Shown in pieces: positions 24,706-33,529 of a DNA stretch of 64,000 bases. The stretch spans positions 1 through 64,000 of the forward strand of contig NZ_SODF01000001.1 of the NCBI RefSeq assembly GCF_004365875.1. Reading direction: 5' to 3'. Origin of the DNA: Kribbella kalugense (GTDB lineage Bacteria > Actinomycetota > Actinomycetes > Propionibacteriales > Kribbellaceae). Both the position numbers and the translations under genes were made by a program. Positions within the stretch are counted from its first letter, which is position 1; each line of letters starts with the position of its first letter. The notes below the pieces were generated by a model. That model was not told the DNA's origin. It made no database searches and saw only the letters and a list, made by a program, of their open reading frames with translations.

Positions 24706-27255
24706 ATGTCGGAAGAAGCCGCCGTCTTGCTGCGCCGTCGCCGGCTCGTCGACGCAGCCGCGCTGACTCCCGCCGTTCGGCGCTCAGCCTGGCAGTGGCT
24801 TCGCCGTCCGCTCACGATCCAGGCAGGCCTGTCCGCGCTCCAGGCCGACCTGATCCAGCGAGGCTTCCTGCTGTCAGTCGGCCTCTACCGGTACTGCGCC
24901 TCGCTGTCAGCTCCCGCCCTCGCCGGCTTCGGGACTGCGCTGCTCGACCTGCTCGACGCCGAGTCCGGCAACCACATCCACCACACACCGCTGTTCCGCG
25001 GATTCCCGGAGAGCGTCCCCGGCAACACCGAGACCTTCTATGTGAACCGCGTGTTCGCTCGTCTCCTACAGGAGGTCGATCAGCCCTGCGTGCTGTGCGG
25101 CGACACCAAGACGGTGCATCCGGTCTCGCCGTGCGCCCACCTGGTCTGCCGCACCTGCTGGGACGGCTCCGACTTCAGCGTCTGCCCGCTGTGCCTGCGC
25201 CGGATCGACCGCAAGGACCCGTTCCTCAAGCCGTCCTTCGACGAGGTCCAGCCGGCCCACGTCCGCTCAGACAGCCTCCGTCTGCTCTCACCGACAACGC
25301 CCGACTCGGCTCGCGAGACCGTCGAAGCCCTGCTGGTACGGCGTTCGCCGCTGTCGGCCTCTGATCGCGCCGATCTGCAGGTGCTGCTCGACGGAGCCGA
25401 CCAGTTCTGGCTGCCGGACGAGATCCCAGTTCGGGAGACGCGAGCGCTCGTCATCGCACACTTCCTCGCGGGCGATCCGGACCTGATCGATCGCACCGAC
25501 ACCGCGACCGACGTACTGCGGCTGATCTACGCACTGATGGACGCCGATCCTGGGTTGCGGACGGCGCCGGCCCGGAGGAAGTCGTTGCCGCGGGCAACTC
25601 GACGGTTGCTGCTGCAGCGACTGGACCGGTTGCCGGTCGAGACGCTGATCGAGGACCTGCTGCGGCACGAGCGCGCCTGGAAGCTGATCGCGGAAAACCT
25701 GCATCCCTTTGAGTTCGCGACTCGGTTCCCGGTGGCGGCGCTGGCGTTCGCAGTCCTCCGCCGTACCAAGGTGGATCTCGGGACCGCGGCCGGCCGGGCC
25801 GTGGCGGGCGAGGCATCCCGGCATCCGTTGGTCCGGGTGGAGGGCGGGCGGCTGGTGATGAGCACGTTCGCCGCGCGGGTCGAGGGCGCCTTCGTGCAAG
25901 GGCGGCCGGAGCAGGCGCTCGACCTTCTCCGTCAGCGTCCCGGCGAGCTGGTACGTCGCTTGGTCCACCTGGCGCGCGTACTTCCGCCGGAGCAGCATGC
26001 GGCGCTCATCGAGGCCCTGACGACCGCGGTGTCGGACGTTTCTCCGGCGGTGATCACGGCCGCCCTCGGTCAGGTGCGGACGCCGCCGGGCGATCTGCGA
26101 CTGTTCTTCCCGCGGGGCGGGACCGCTCGGATCTGGACCGCGGTCGACGATCGCGAGCCGTTGCCGGCGGAGCTGGCGCTCGAGCTGTCCGGCGTACTGA
26201 CCGGGGAAATGTTGCGGCGGGCAACGGATCTGCCGCGCTGGCGGCGGGTGTTCCTGGACGAGGAGCTGGCCCGGTTGGCAGCGCCCGGTTCGGAGCGGAG
26301 TGCGTCGTCGAGCCTGCTGCGGATGACGCGGGGGAGTGCGGTGCCGATCCCGCAGGACGAGCTGCTGCGGTTGTTCCTGCACTGGGTCGAGCCGCCGAGC
26401 CGGCGCGTCGATCTCGATCTGTCGGTGGCGGTGTTCGACGAGGAGTGGGCGTTCGTCGGGCTGTGCGACTACACCCGCCTGCGGTTCGACCAGGATGCGC
26501 TGGTGCACTCCGGTGACCTGACGTCGGCGCCGGGGCCGCACGGGTCGACGGAGTTCGTGGATCTCGATCTGCGCGCAGTGCGCCGGGTCGACGGGCGCTA
26601 TGTGCTCCCGGTGGTGTTCAGCTACAACGACGTACCGTTCGATCAACTGGAACGCGGATTCGTTGGGGTGATGCGGCAACCAAACGGCCTGTTCGACCCG
26701 GCCGCGGTCGAGGATCGGTTCGACCTGTCCGGGCCGGCGAAGATCCTGATGCCGTTCGGCGTCGACCTGCAGACCAGGGAGTTGCGCTGGTACGACGTGA
26801 ACCTCGGCGCGGCCGGATACGGTCACAACATCGCCAGGTACGGCGGTCAGCTCGGGCTGATGGCCGCGACGCTGGAAGAGGTGCACGGGTCGGGCGACCG
26901 GGTCAGCCTCTGGGAGATCTGCTGCTGGCATGCGGCCGCGCGGACCGACGAGATCGCCGTCCGGTGCGCCGATGGATCGGTTGTCGGCTACGTGCGGGAC
27001 CCGTCCGAGGAGCTGGCGACCTTCGCGCGCCGGGTGACGGCGCGGTTGGAGCCGGACCGAAGCTGGGACGAGGACGCGGTGAAGACGTCCGATTTCGTCG
27101 CGGTTCTCTCCGGTGATGTCACACCGCGGTCGGGCACCGAGGTGTACGCGCTGCACCCGCGTCTGCTCGACCACGTCTCGCTGATCGACGCGCCGTACCT
27201 GCTGGCCGCTCTGGCGCCGGACTCCCGAGCCCGAGCGAGTCTCCCCACCCGCTGA
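24706..27255 (+). CDS. RING-finger protein with TerD-like domain (MXAN_6230/SCO0854 type)
   Basis: The 849-residue protein has a canonical RING-HC finger near residues 128-163. Its ligands are C128, C131, C143, H145, C148, C151, C160 and C163. A long alpha-helical middle (about 190-550) follows. Next comes a TerD-like beta-sandwich at about 566-700 (VDLDLSVAVFDEEWAFVGLCDYT, then VVFSYNDVPFDQLERGFVGV). It matches the family named after MXAN_6230 and SCO0854. RING fingers in eukaryotes recruit ubiquitin-conjugating enzymes; bacteria of this type lack ubiquitin, so the role here is unknown. TerD-type domains belong to stress and tellurite-resistance systems. The ATG has a GGGGGAG site. It appears to be a single-gene unit. 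Confidence 0.88.
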   Translation: MSEEAAVLLRRRRLVDAAALTPAVRRSAWQWLRRPLTIQAGLSALQADLIQRGFLLSVGLYRYCASLSAPALAGFGTALLDLLDAESGNHIHHTPLFRGFPESVPGNTETFYVNRVFARLLQEVDQPCVLCGDTKTVHPVSPCAHLVCRTCWDGSDFSVCPLCLRRIDRKDPFLKPSFDEVQPAHVRSDSLRLLSPTTPDSARETVEALLVRRSPLSASDRADLQVLLDGADQFWLPDEIPVRETRALVIAHFLAGDPDLIDRTDTATDVLRLIYALMDADPGLRTAPARRKSLPRATRRLLLQRLDRLPVETLIEDLLRHERAWKLIAENLHPFEFATRFPVAALAFAVLRRTKVDLGTAAGRAVAGEASRHPLVRVEGGRLVMSTFAARVEGAFVQGRPEQALDLLRQRPGELVRRLVHLARVLPPEQHAALIEALTTAVSDVSPAVITAALGQVRTPPGDLRLFFPRGGTARIWTAVDDREPLPAELALELSGVLTGEMLRRATDLPRWRRVFLDEELARLAAPGSERSASSSLLRMTRGSAVPIPQDELLRLFLHWVEPPSRRVDLDLSVAVFDEEWAFVGLCDYTRLRFDQDALVHSGDLTSAPGPHGSTEFVDLDLRAVRRVDGRYVLPVVFSYNDVPFDQLERGFVGVMRQPNGLFDPAAVEDRFDLSGPAKILMPFGVDLQTRELRWYDVNLGAAGYGHNIARYGGQLGLMAATLEEVHGSGDRVSLWEICCWHAAARTDEIAVRCADGSVVGYVRDPSEELATFARRVTARLEPDRSWDEDAVKTSDFVAVLSGDVTPRSGTEVYALHPRLLDHVSLIDAPYLLAALAPDSRARASLPTR

Positions 27256-27391
27256 ATGCCTGGCACCTTCGGTCGGGCGAGTCTGGCAAGAGCCTGAGAA
27301 GTGTTTGACATTTCCGTGACGGACGCCGGGGCGGTGCTTTGGTGCGCTCCTGTGCAGGAGTACAACGGAATTGACGCGAAGGGAGCCACGA

Positions 27392-27940
27392 ATGACGTTC
27401 CACGTGGTGGTGCTCATCGAGCGGGAGATGAGCGAGGGCGACGCGCGCCGCGTTGCCGCCCTGTACTCAAGGCACGAGGAAGCTGTGGACTATCACCTAC
27501 TGGTCTCCAGTCATCCGGACAACGGGATCGGCGGTCCGATGGCGTTGCTTGGCTCGACGTTCGCGGATGTGGCCGGTCTGACCGGCGCCGCCTCCGTGGC
27601 CGGGTCGGCGACTGGTCCGTCGGCGCGGGTGGGTCCGCCGACGACCTCGAGCCGAGCACCGATGGCCACCCTTGCGGACCCGGCCGTCGATCTCGCCTCC
27701 GTGATCGAGCACAGCTCGCGTCGACTCCGGGCGGCCAGCGGCTACCAGGTCCACGTGTCCATCACGCACGGCGAGATCATGCTGGCGCTGATGCAGATGG
27801 TGAAGACCACGGGCAGCCAGGAGGTCCTGGTCGTTGCCTGGCCGGAGACCGCGGCACGTTTCCTCTGCTCCGACTTCACCACCAAGGCCCGCAAGCTGTT
27901 GAAGGTGTCGCGGGTCCGCATCCTCGAGCACGACACCTGA
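27392..27940 (+). CDS. Uncharacterised 182-residue protein, possible USP-like fold
   Basis: The protein starts MTFHVVVLIEREMSEGDARR. It alternates beta strands and helices (YHLLVSSHPDN; then VIEHSSRRLRAASGYQVHVSITHGEI; then SQEVLVVAWPETAARFL), with a Gly/Ala/Pro-rich stretch at about residues 60-95. The order of strands resembles a universal-stress-protein-like Rossmann fold, with the second half including a VHVSITHGEIM segment. I do not recognise a named family. A GGGAG ribosome site precedes the ATG. It follows the RING/TerD gene by 136 bases, so a shared stress role is possible but unproven. Confidence 0.72.
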   Translation: MTFHVVVLIEREMSEGDARRVAALYSRHEEAVDYHLLVSSHPDNGIGGPMALLGSTFADVAGLTGAASVAGSATGPSARVGPPTTSSRAPMATLADPAVDLASVIEHSSRRLRAASGYQVHVSITHGEIMLALMQMVKTTGSQEVLVVAWPETAARFLCSDFTTKARKLLKVSRVRILEHDT

Positions 27941-27946
27941 GGACCC

Positions 27947-28036
27947 GTACCGGACGACAGGAGGTAGTCCCACGCCTGAGCGGGCGGGCTCCTGCCGTGG
28001 TGGCGCGCACCGCCGCTACCTCCTGTCGTTCGGTAC
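27947..28036. terminator. Long hairpin between convergent genes
   Basis: Positions 27947-27967 pair with 28016-28036 over 21 bp with one mismatch. The 48-base loop can fold further. It lies seven bases after the stop of the upstream gene and seven bases before the stop of the convergent kinase gene, so it would appear at the 3' end of both mRNAs. A stem this long also recalls small repeat elements (MITE/REP-like). Confidence 0.7.
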
Positions 28037-28042
28037 GAAACG

Positions 28043-29431
28043 TCAAGCGGAGACCGGTTGCCGCGGCAACCGGACCTGCAGCGTGGTCTCGCCAGGTCGC
28101 GACGTGATCTTGACGGTGCCACCGTGATGTTCGGCGATGATGCGTTGCGCGATGTCGAGACCCAGACCGGTGCCCTTGCCAACGTCTTTGGTCGTGTAGA
28201 ACGGCTCGAAGGCGCGCGCCGCGACCTCCGGCGGCATCCCCGGTCCGGTGTCGGTGAACTCGACCACGATCCGCTCGCCATCGGTCCGCGTGGTGATCCG
28301 CAACGTGCCGACGCCGTTCATCGCGTCGACCGCGTTGTCGATCAGGTTCGTCCACACCTGGTTGAGCTCGCCCGCGAACGCGTCGATCCGGGGTACGTCG
28401 GCGCCGTACGCGCGGACCACCTCGACACCGTCGCGGAGCTTGTGCCCGAGCATCACCAGCGTGCTCTCGATGCCCTCGGTGACGTCGATCGTCTGGATCG
28501 AGCCGCGATCCATCTGTGAGTACGACCGGACTGCCGCAACCAGCTCGGTGATCCGCCGCGTCGACTCCTTCACTTCACCTAGCAAGGTCGCCGTGGAGAG
28601 CGTGCTGGCGACCCATTCGAGTCCAGGCTCCAGTGCCTCACCGAGTACGTCGGCCGCGCGCTCACACCACTCCACCCCGGCGCCGGCCGCGGCCAACGGC
28701 GGCGCGATGAACCAGTCGTGCTCGATGCCGTGCTCGTCGAGCCAGTCCGAGATGACGGTCTCGTGATCGGCCAGATCGACCGGGTCCGGTATCGCCGTAC
28801 CGGCACCGAGCTCGACCCGCAGCTCGTCGAGTGCACTGAACTGCGCGGCCGTTGCCTCGCCCTCCGCGAGCCGCCGCAGGGCCGACAGCAGCGTGACGCA
28901 CGCGGTGTCGAGCGCGCTGACCGAGCGTGCCGCGGCCGCCGCGGGATTGTTGATCTCGTGTGCCAGCCCGGCCGCCAGCGTGCCGAGCGTGATCAGCGCC
29001 TCGCGTTGGCGGGCGGTCGACTCGATCGCCCGGGCGGTCCCGTACACACCCTTGATCAGATGGCCGGCGAGCGGGAACCAGGCGTCGATCCGCTCCCGGA
29101 GGAGGTCGGACGGCACCCGCAGTACCCGCCCGTCGGCGAGGCCGCGACCGCTGGCCAGGTACACGCCGTGCTCGTCCCAGGCCCGGAACCCGCCGGCCCA
29201 CCGACCCGGGACGTCCATCTTGCCCATCACCGTGTCTTCGCGGCCGATCTTGCGGTGCAGCGCGATCGCGCCGTCGATCAGGACCCACCAGAAGTCCGCC
29301 GGCTCGCCTTCGTGGAACAGGTCTTCGCCGAGCTCGATCGGTACCTCGGTACTGCCGTCGATCAGCTCGTCGAGTTGCGCGTCGGTCAGCCCCGCGAACA
29401 GCGGGATGTCCTTCAAATCGTCGGCGCGCAT
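28043..29431 (-). CDS. Histidine kinase with N-terminal cyclic-nucleotide-binding domain
   Basis: The 462-residue soluble kinase has a cNMP-binding-like domain at about 1-130 (LFAGLTDAQLDELIDGSTEV, GEDLFHEGEPADFWWVLIDG). A linker leads to a dimerisation region with H158 in GLAAGLAHEINNPAA. The ATPase domain includes NQVWTNLIDNAVDAM (N box), FTDTGPGM (G1), FEPFYTTKDVGKGTGLGL (F/G2) and HHGGTVKI. The ligand site of the cNMP domain lacks an obvious full RxA signature, so it may not bind cAMP. Its ATG shares one base with the stop of the receiver/reductase gene upstream (TGATG). That coupling makes the fusion protein its probable partner. Confidence 0.92.
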   Translation of the reverse strand: MRADDLKDIPLFAGLTDAQLDELIDGSTEVPIELGEDLFHEGEPADFWWVLIDGAIALHRKIGREDTVMGKMDVPGRWAGGFRAWDEHGVYLASGRGLADGRVLRVPSDLLRERIDAWFPLAGHLIKGVYGTARAIESTARQREALITLGTLAAGLAHEINNPAAAAARSVSALDTACVTLLSALRRLAEGEATAAQFSALDELRVELGAGTAIPDPVDLADHETVISDWLDEHGIEHDWFIAPPLAAAGAGVEWCERAADVLGEALEPGLEWVASTLSTATLLGEVKESTRRITELVAAVRSYSQMDRGSIQTIDVTEGIESTLVMLGHKLRDGVEVVRAYGADVPRIDAFAGELNQVWTNLIDNAVDAMNGVGTLRITTRTDGERIVVEFTDTGPGMPPEVAARAFEPFYTTKDVGKGTGLGLDIAQRIIAEHHGGTVKITSRPGETTLQVRLPRQPVSA

Positions 29432-31080
29432 CAGACGGTCGCAAGGTAGCGGTGGACGAGATAGATCGACATGGCGCCTTCGCCGACCGCGGACGCGACC
29501 CGTTTCATCGAGTCCAGCCGAACGTCGCCAGCGGCAAACACTCCCGGCATGCTCGTCTCCAGCGCGTACGGCGGTCGCGGCAGCGACCATCGATCGAATG
29601 CGATCAGGTCTGGCCCAGTCACGACGAAGCCCTTGTCGTCGCGTACGACGGAGTCGCCGAGCCAATCGGTCCGCGGGATCGCGCCGACGAAGATGAACAA
29701 CCAGCTCGCGGGCACCTCGTCGGTGCGACCGGAGTTGCGGTCGGCAAGCGTCAGACCTTCGAGGTGACCGTTGCCACGGCAGCCGACCACCTCGGTCCGG
29801 CAACGCACCTCGATGTTGGCCGCCTGGGTGATCTTGTCGATCAGGTACCGCGACATCGAGTTCTCGAGCGATTCACCCCGGACGAGGAGCACGACCCGCT
29901 TGGCGTAGCGAGCCAGGTTGAGGGCTGCCTGGCCGGCCGAGTTCGCCGCACCGACGATGTACACCTCGCCGTCCTGGACCTGACTGGCTTCGCTCGCGGT
30001 CGCACCGTAGTACACGCCGCGGCCGGTCAGGTCGCTGAGCCCGTCGACGTCGAGGCTCCGGTACGAGACGCCGGTCGCGACGATCAGCGCGCGGGCCTCG
30101 ATCTCACCGGATCCTTCGAGCAGTACGGCGTGCACCGGGCCACGCGACTCGAGTCCGACCACGGATCGGGCCAGCACCATCTCGGCGCCGAAGCGGGATG
30201 CTTGCGCGACCGCTCGCTGGGCCAGGTCCGAGCCGGTCAGTCCGCGTGGAAAGCCGAGGTAGTTCTCGATCGCGGCGCTGAGTCCGGCCTGGCCGCCGGG
30301 AGCCTCGCGCTCGACGATCACGGTGCTCAGGCCTTCGGAGGCGGCGTACACGCCGGCGGCGAGGCCAGCGGGTCCACCGCCGACGATGCAGACGTCGTAC
30401 AGCGGTTGTTCGGCCGTCGTCCGCAGGCCCAGGGCCAGGGCGATGTCGAGGGCGGTGGGGGAGCGGAGCGTGTCGCCTTCCGGGATCAGGACCAGCGGGA
30501 GGTCGTTGTCGGAGGCATCGGCCAGGGCCTTCAGACGTTGGCCTTCGGGGTCGCGCTCGACGTCGTACCAGTGGTACGGAACGTGGTTGCGGGCCAGGAA
30601 GGTCTTGATGTCGTGGGCCCGGTCCGACCAGCGGTTGCCGACGATGCGGACGTCGGAGCTGTGCACGGGGTTGGCGTGCAGCCAGTCGCCGAGCAGGTCG
30701 TCGATGACCGGGAACAGCTGGTCCTCGGGCGGGTCCCAGGGCTTGAGCAGGTAGTAGTCGAGACCGATGTCGTTGATCGCGCGGATCGCCACCTCGGTGT
30801 CGGCGTACGCCGTGAGCAGCAGGTACTTCGCGCTCGGCGCGTGTTCACGGGCGCGCTCGAGCAGCTCGATACCGGTCATGCCGGGCATCCGCTGGTCGGT
30901 CGCGATCAGCGCGATCGGCTGGTTGCGCAAGGCAAGCCGGGTCAGCGCGGCGAGTGCCTGGTCGCCGGACGTCGCGCGGACGACCATATAGTCGTCGCCG
31001 TACCTGCGGCGCAGGTCGCGGGAGATCGCCGCCGAGACCATAGGGTCGTCGTCGACACTGAGAATCGCTGGTTTGCTCAC
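29431..31080 (-). CDS. Receiver domain fused to thioredoxin-reductase-like FAD protein
   Basis: The 549-residue protein begins with a REC domain (1-130) with intact acidic pocket D10-D12, phospho-acceptor D62 (IATDQRMPGMTG), T90 and K113. A linker domain that looks thioredoxin-like (about 142-215) follows. A TrxR-like FAD/NAD(P)H part (about 226-545) has CIVGGGPAGLAAGVYAASEG and FAAGDVRLDSMKRVASAVGEG. The CATC redox motif of thioredoxin reductase is replaced by GATA (residues 359-362), so the usual disulfide is missing. It may transfer electrons to another acceptor or act as a redox sensor. A GTG start at 31080 follows a GGGGGG site. The kinase gene follows in one transcript. Confidence 0.9.
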   Translation of the reverse strand: MSKPAILSVDDDPMVSAAISRDLRRRYGDDYMVVRATSGDQALAALTRLALRNQPIALIATDQRMPGMTGIELLERAREHAPSAKYLLLTAYADTEVAIRAINDIGLDYYLLKPWDPPEDQLFPVIDDLLGDWLHANPVHSSDVRIVGNRWSDRAHDIKTFLARNHVPYHWYDVERDPEGQRLKALADASDNDLPLVLIPEGDTLRSPTALDIALALGLRTTAEQPLYDVCIVGGGPAGLAAGVYAASEGLSTVIVEREAPGGQAGLSAAIENYLGFPRGLTGSDLAQRAVAQASRFGAEMVLARSVVGLESRGPVHAVLLEGSGEIEARALIVATGVSYRSLDVDGLSDLTGRGVYYGATASEASQVQDGEVYIVGAANSAGQAALNLARYAKRVVLLVRGESLENSMSRYLIDKITQAANIEVRCRTEVVGCRGNGHLEGLTLADRNSGRTDEVPASWLFIFVGAIPRTDWLGDSVVRDDKGFVVTGPDLIAFDRWSLPRPPYALETSMPGVFAAGDVRLDSMKRVASAVGEGAMSIYLVHRYLATV

Positions 31081-31133
31081 GCGGTGCCCCCCACCCCAGT
31101 GAACCGATCCCGTCAGAATGCCACGGGATTCCC

Positions 31134-31901
31134 TCACTCCTCTATGAGTGCACGCAACGTTTCCTGCTCGGAGTCGGGCACGTACCCGGCGTAGTAGTCG
31201 AACATGTTCTGGCGGGCCAGGCGGGCGGCCGCGTTGCCGTTGCCGGTGCGGATCGCGTCGACGACCTCGGCGTGGTGGTGCAGCGACTCGAGCATCAGGG
31301 CGCGGCTGTTTGGCGCGTGCGCGATCTTGTCGGAGATCAGGCCGAGTACGACGCCGCGGACGACCTCGTTGCAGGTCTGGATCAGCGAGTTCCGGCTGAT
31401 CCGCGCGATCAGCTCGTGGAAGGCGAGATCGGCCTGGCTGAACGCGTCGAAGTCGACGTCGATCGCTGTCCGCATCGCGACCAGCGTCTGTTCCAGCTCG
31501 TCCAGCTCCTCGGGCGTGCGCAGCCTCGATGCGACCTGGATCGCCGCGCCGTCCATGATCATCCGGAACCCGATCAGCTCGCTCAGGGTCACCTCCTCGA
31601 CCCGGGCCAGGCGGACCATCTGCTTGCGGAGCGCGACCTGCGAGAACGGCAGGATCTCCGGGCCGTTCGGATCGCCGGGCCGGGAGCGGACCACGCCGTT
31701 GCTCTCCAGCACCCGCAGCGCCTCGCGGACGGTTGACCGGCTGACCGCGAACTGGGCGACCAGTTCCCGCTCGCTCGGCAGCCGTTGACCCGGGACCAGC
31801 TCGCCGCGGGCGAGCGCGTCCTCGACCTGCTCGACGATCCGTTGGTAGGCGCGCACGGGCTGTACCGGGCTGAACTGCATCCCGCGTTGTCCAGTTGTCA
31901 T
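31134..31901 (-). CDS. GntR-family regulator with FCD domain (FadR type)
   Basis: The 255-residue regulator has an N-terminal winged helix (LPSERELVAQFAVSRSTVREALRVLESNGVV, about 45-75). A C-terminal all-helical FCD domain (about 95-240) has metal-ligand His positions in AFHELIARIS and HHHAEVVDAI. It diverges from the ABC/ALDH/SDR/amidase operon, and a perfect TGGTC-type palindrome lies between them. It is therefore probably the repressor of that operon, released by a small carboxylate. I chose the ATG at 31901 because GGGGGTG lies seven bases upstream; a GTG three codons earlier is possible. Confidence 0.92.
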   Translation of the reverse strand: MTTGQRGMQFSPVQPVRAYQRIVEQVEDALARGELVPGQRLPSERELVAQFAVSRSTVREALRVLESNGVVRSRPGDPNGPEILPFSQVALRKQMVRLARVEEVTLSELIGFRMIMDGAAIQVASRLRTPEELDELEQTLVAMRTAIDVDFDAFSQADLAFHELIARISRNSLIQTCNEVVRGVVLGLISDKIAHAPNSRALMLESLHHHAEVVDAIRTGNGNAAARLARQNMFDYYAGYVPDSEQETLRALIEE

Positions 31902-31974
31902 CCGCCGCACCCCCTAGTCGCTTGACAGGCACCTGAGCAGGGGACAAATCTAGTGGCCCAGTTACACCTAGTCC

Positions 31975-31989
31975 ACTGGTCAGACCAGT
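31975..31989. promoter_or_regulatory. FadR/PdhR-type operator between the FCD regulator and importer operon
   Basis: ACTGGTCAGACCAGT is a perfect palindrome with seven-base arms around one base. It matches the TGGTnnnACCA consensus known for FCD-type GntR regulators (PdhR, LldR and relatives). It lies 22 bases before the GTG of the substrate-binding protein and 73 bases from the regulator start, so one bound dimer could repress the operon and perhaps the regulator. Confidence 0.8.
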
Positions 31990-32011
31990 TGCTCTCCGTG
32001 AAGGAGTTGGC

Positions 32012-33529
32012 GTGAAGTCGTCGTTTCGCATCCGGGCGGTCGCGTTCGTCGCCACCGCGGCGGTGCTGGCCCTGACCGCCTGCTCGGCGGGTTCGAGTAC
32101 GTCGGGCTCGTCCGGCAGCTCGCCCGGCGGGGACCAGAAGCTGTCGATCGGCCTGGTCGCGGAGCCGGCCAGCCTGGACTTCACCACCACCGACGGGGCT
32201 GCGATCCCGCAGCTGCTGCTGGGGAACGTGTACGAGACGCTGGTCAAGCAGGACGACTCCGGCAAGATCGTGCCGTCGCTGGCGAAGTCGTGGACGGTCT
32301 CGGCGGACCGCAAGACCTACACCTTCGACCTGGTCGACACCGCGAAGTTCACCAACGGCAAGCCGTTCACCGCGAACGACGCGGTGTTCAGCATCAACCG
32401 GGTGAAGACGGCGTGGACGATCTCGCTGAAGGCCGCGATGGACGTGGTCTCGCAGGCCAAGGCGCTTTCGCCGACCCAACTGCAGGTCACGCTGGCGAAG
32501 CCGAGCAACGACTGGCTGTTCCGGATGACCACCCGGATCGGCGCGATGTTCTCGGAGAGCGGTGTCAGCGCGCTCGCGACCGACCCGGTCGGCACCGGCC
32601 CGTTCAAGTTCTCGAAGTGGAACCGCGGCGACTCGATCGTCATGGTCCGCAACGACGACTACTGGGGCACCAAGCCGTTCTTCCAGCAGATCACGCTGAA
32701 GTACTTCAAGGACGCGACCGCGCTCAACAACGCCCTCCTGACCAGCACGATCAACGTGATCGGCACGGTCCAGGCCCCCGAGGCACTCAGTCAGTTCACC
32801 AGCAACACGAAGTACCAGGTGATCGAGGGGACGACCAACGGTGAGGTGCTGCTGTCGTTCAACAACTCGCGGCCGGTGTTCAAGGACATCCGGACCCGGC
32901 AGGCGATCCGGATGGCGATCGACCACAAGGCCTTGCTGGACACGTGTTTCGCCGGTCGCGGCAAGCTGATCGGCAGCATGGTCCCGCCGACCGACCCGTG
33001 GTACGAGGACCTCACCGGCATCGCGCCGTACGACCTGGCCAAGGCGAAGTCGTTGCTGCAGGCATCCGGTGCGGCCGGAAAGACCCTCCGGCTGCGACTG
33101 CCGACGTTGCCGTATGCAACGTCCTGCGGCCAGGTGGTGAAGAGCATGCTGGAGCAGGCCGGGCTGAAGGTGCAGATCGACCAGCTCGAGTTCCCGGCGG
33201 CCTGGCTGACCACGGTCTTCAAGAACGCCGACTACGACATGTCGATCATCGCCCACGTCGAGCCGCGTGACCTGGGTGCGGTGTTCAACGCGAAGTACTA
33301 CACCCGGTACGACGACCCGACGCTGCAGGGCTATCTCGCCGCGGCGGACGCGGGTGACGAGGCCGCGCAGGTCGACAACATGAAGAAGGCCGCACGCCGG
33401 CTGTCCGAACAGGCCGCGGGCGACTGGCTGTTCCTGTTGCCGAACCTGGTCGTCGCGGACAAGAACATCAAGGGCCTGCCACAGAACGCGATCACCGAGA
33501 GCTTCGACCTGTCCAAGCTCGCGCGATGA
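32012..33529 (+). CDS. ABC importer substrate-binding lipoprotein (SBP_bac_5, peptide type)
   Basis: The 505-residue lipoprotein has a signal ending LTAC (Cys24) and a Ser/Gly linker. A large two-lobed binding domain of the oligopeptide/nickel type follows (LAKSWTVSADRKTYTFDLVD, FTANDAVFSINRVK, DPVGTGPFKFSKW, RQAIRMAIDHKALL). It captures the substrate outside the membrane and hands it to the permeases encoded next. The start is a GTG with AAGGAG. Its stop overlaps the permease ATG (ATGA). The substrate is not a simple peptide by necessity; the enzymes later in the operon point to an amide-containing compound. Confidence 0.93.
   Translation: MKSSFRIRAVAFVATAAVLALTACSAGSSTSGSSGSSPGGDQKLSIGLVAEPASLDFTTTDGAAIPQLLLGNVYETLVKQDDSGKIVPSLAKSWTVSADRKTYTFDLVDTAKFTNGKPFTANDAVFSINRVKTAWTISLKAAMDVVSQAKALSPTQLQVTLAKPSNDWLFRMTTRIGAMFSESGVSALATDPVGTGPFKFSKWNRGDSIVMVRNDDYWGTKPFFQQITLKYFKDATALNNALLTSTINVIGTVQAPEALSQFTSNTKYQVIEGTTNGEVLLSFNNSRPVFKDIRTRQAIRMAIDHKALLDTCFAGRGKLIGSMVPPTDPWYEDLTGIAPYDLAKAKSLLQASGAAGKTLRLRLPTLPYATSCGQVVKSMLEQAGLKVQIDQLEFPAAWLTTVFKNADYDMSIIAHVEPRDLGAVFNAKYYTRYDDPTLQGYLAAADAGDEAAQVDNMKKAARRLSEQAAGDWLFLLPNLVVADKNIKGLPQNAITESFDLSKLAR

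Noticed and set aside
25288..27417. A 709-codon minus-strand frame opposite the RING/TerD-like gene
   Set aside because: It is composed of Arg/Pro/Gln-rich sequence with no motif and lies fully antisense to a gene with intact RING ligands.
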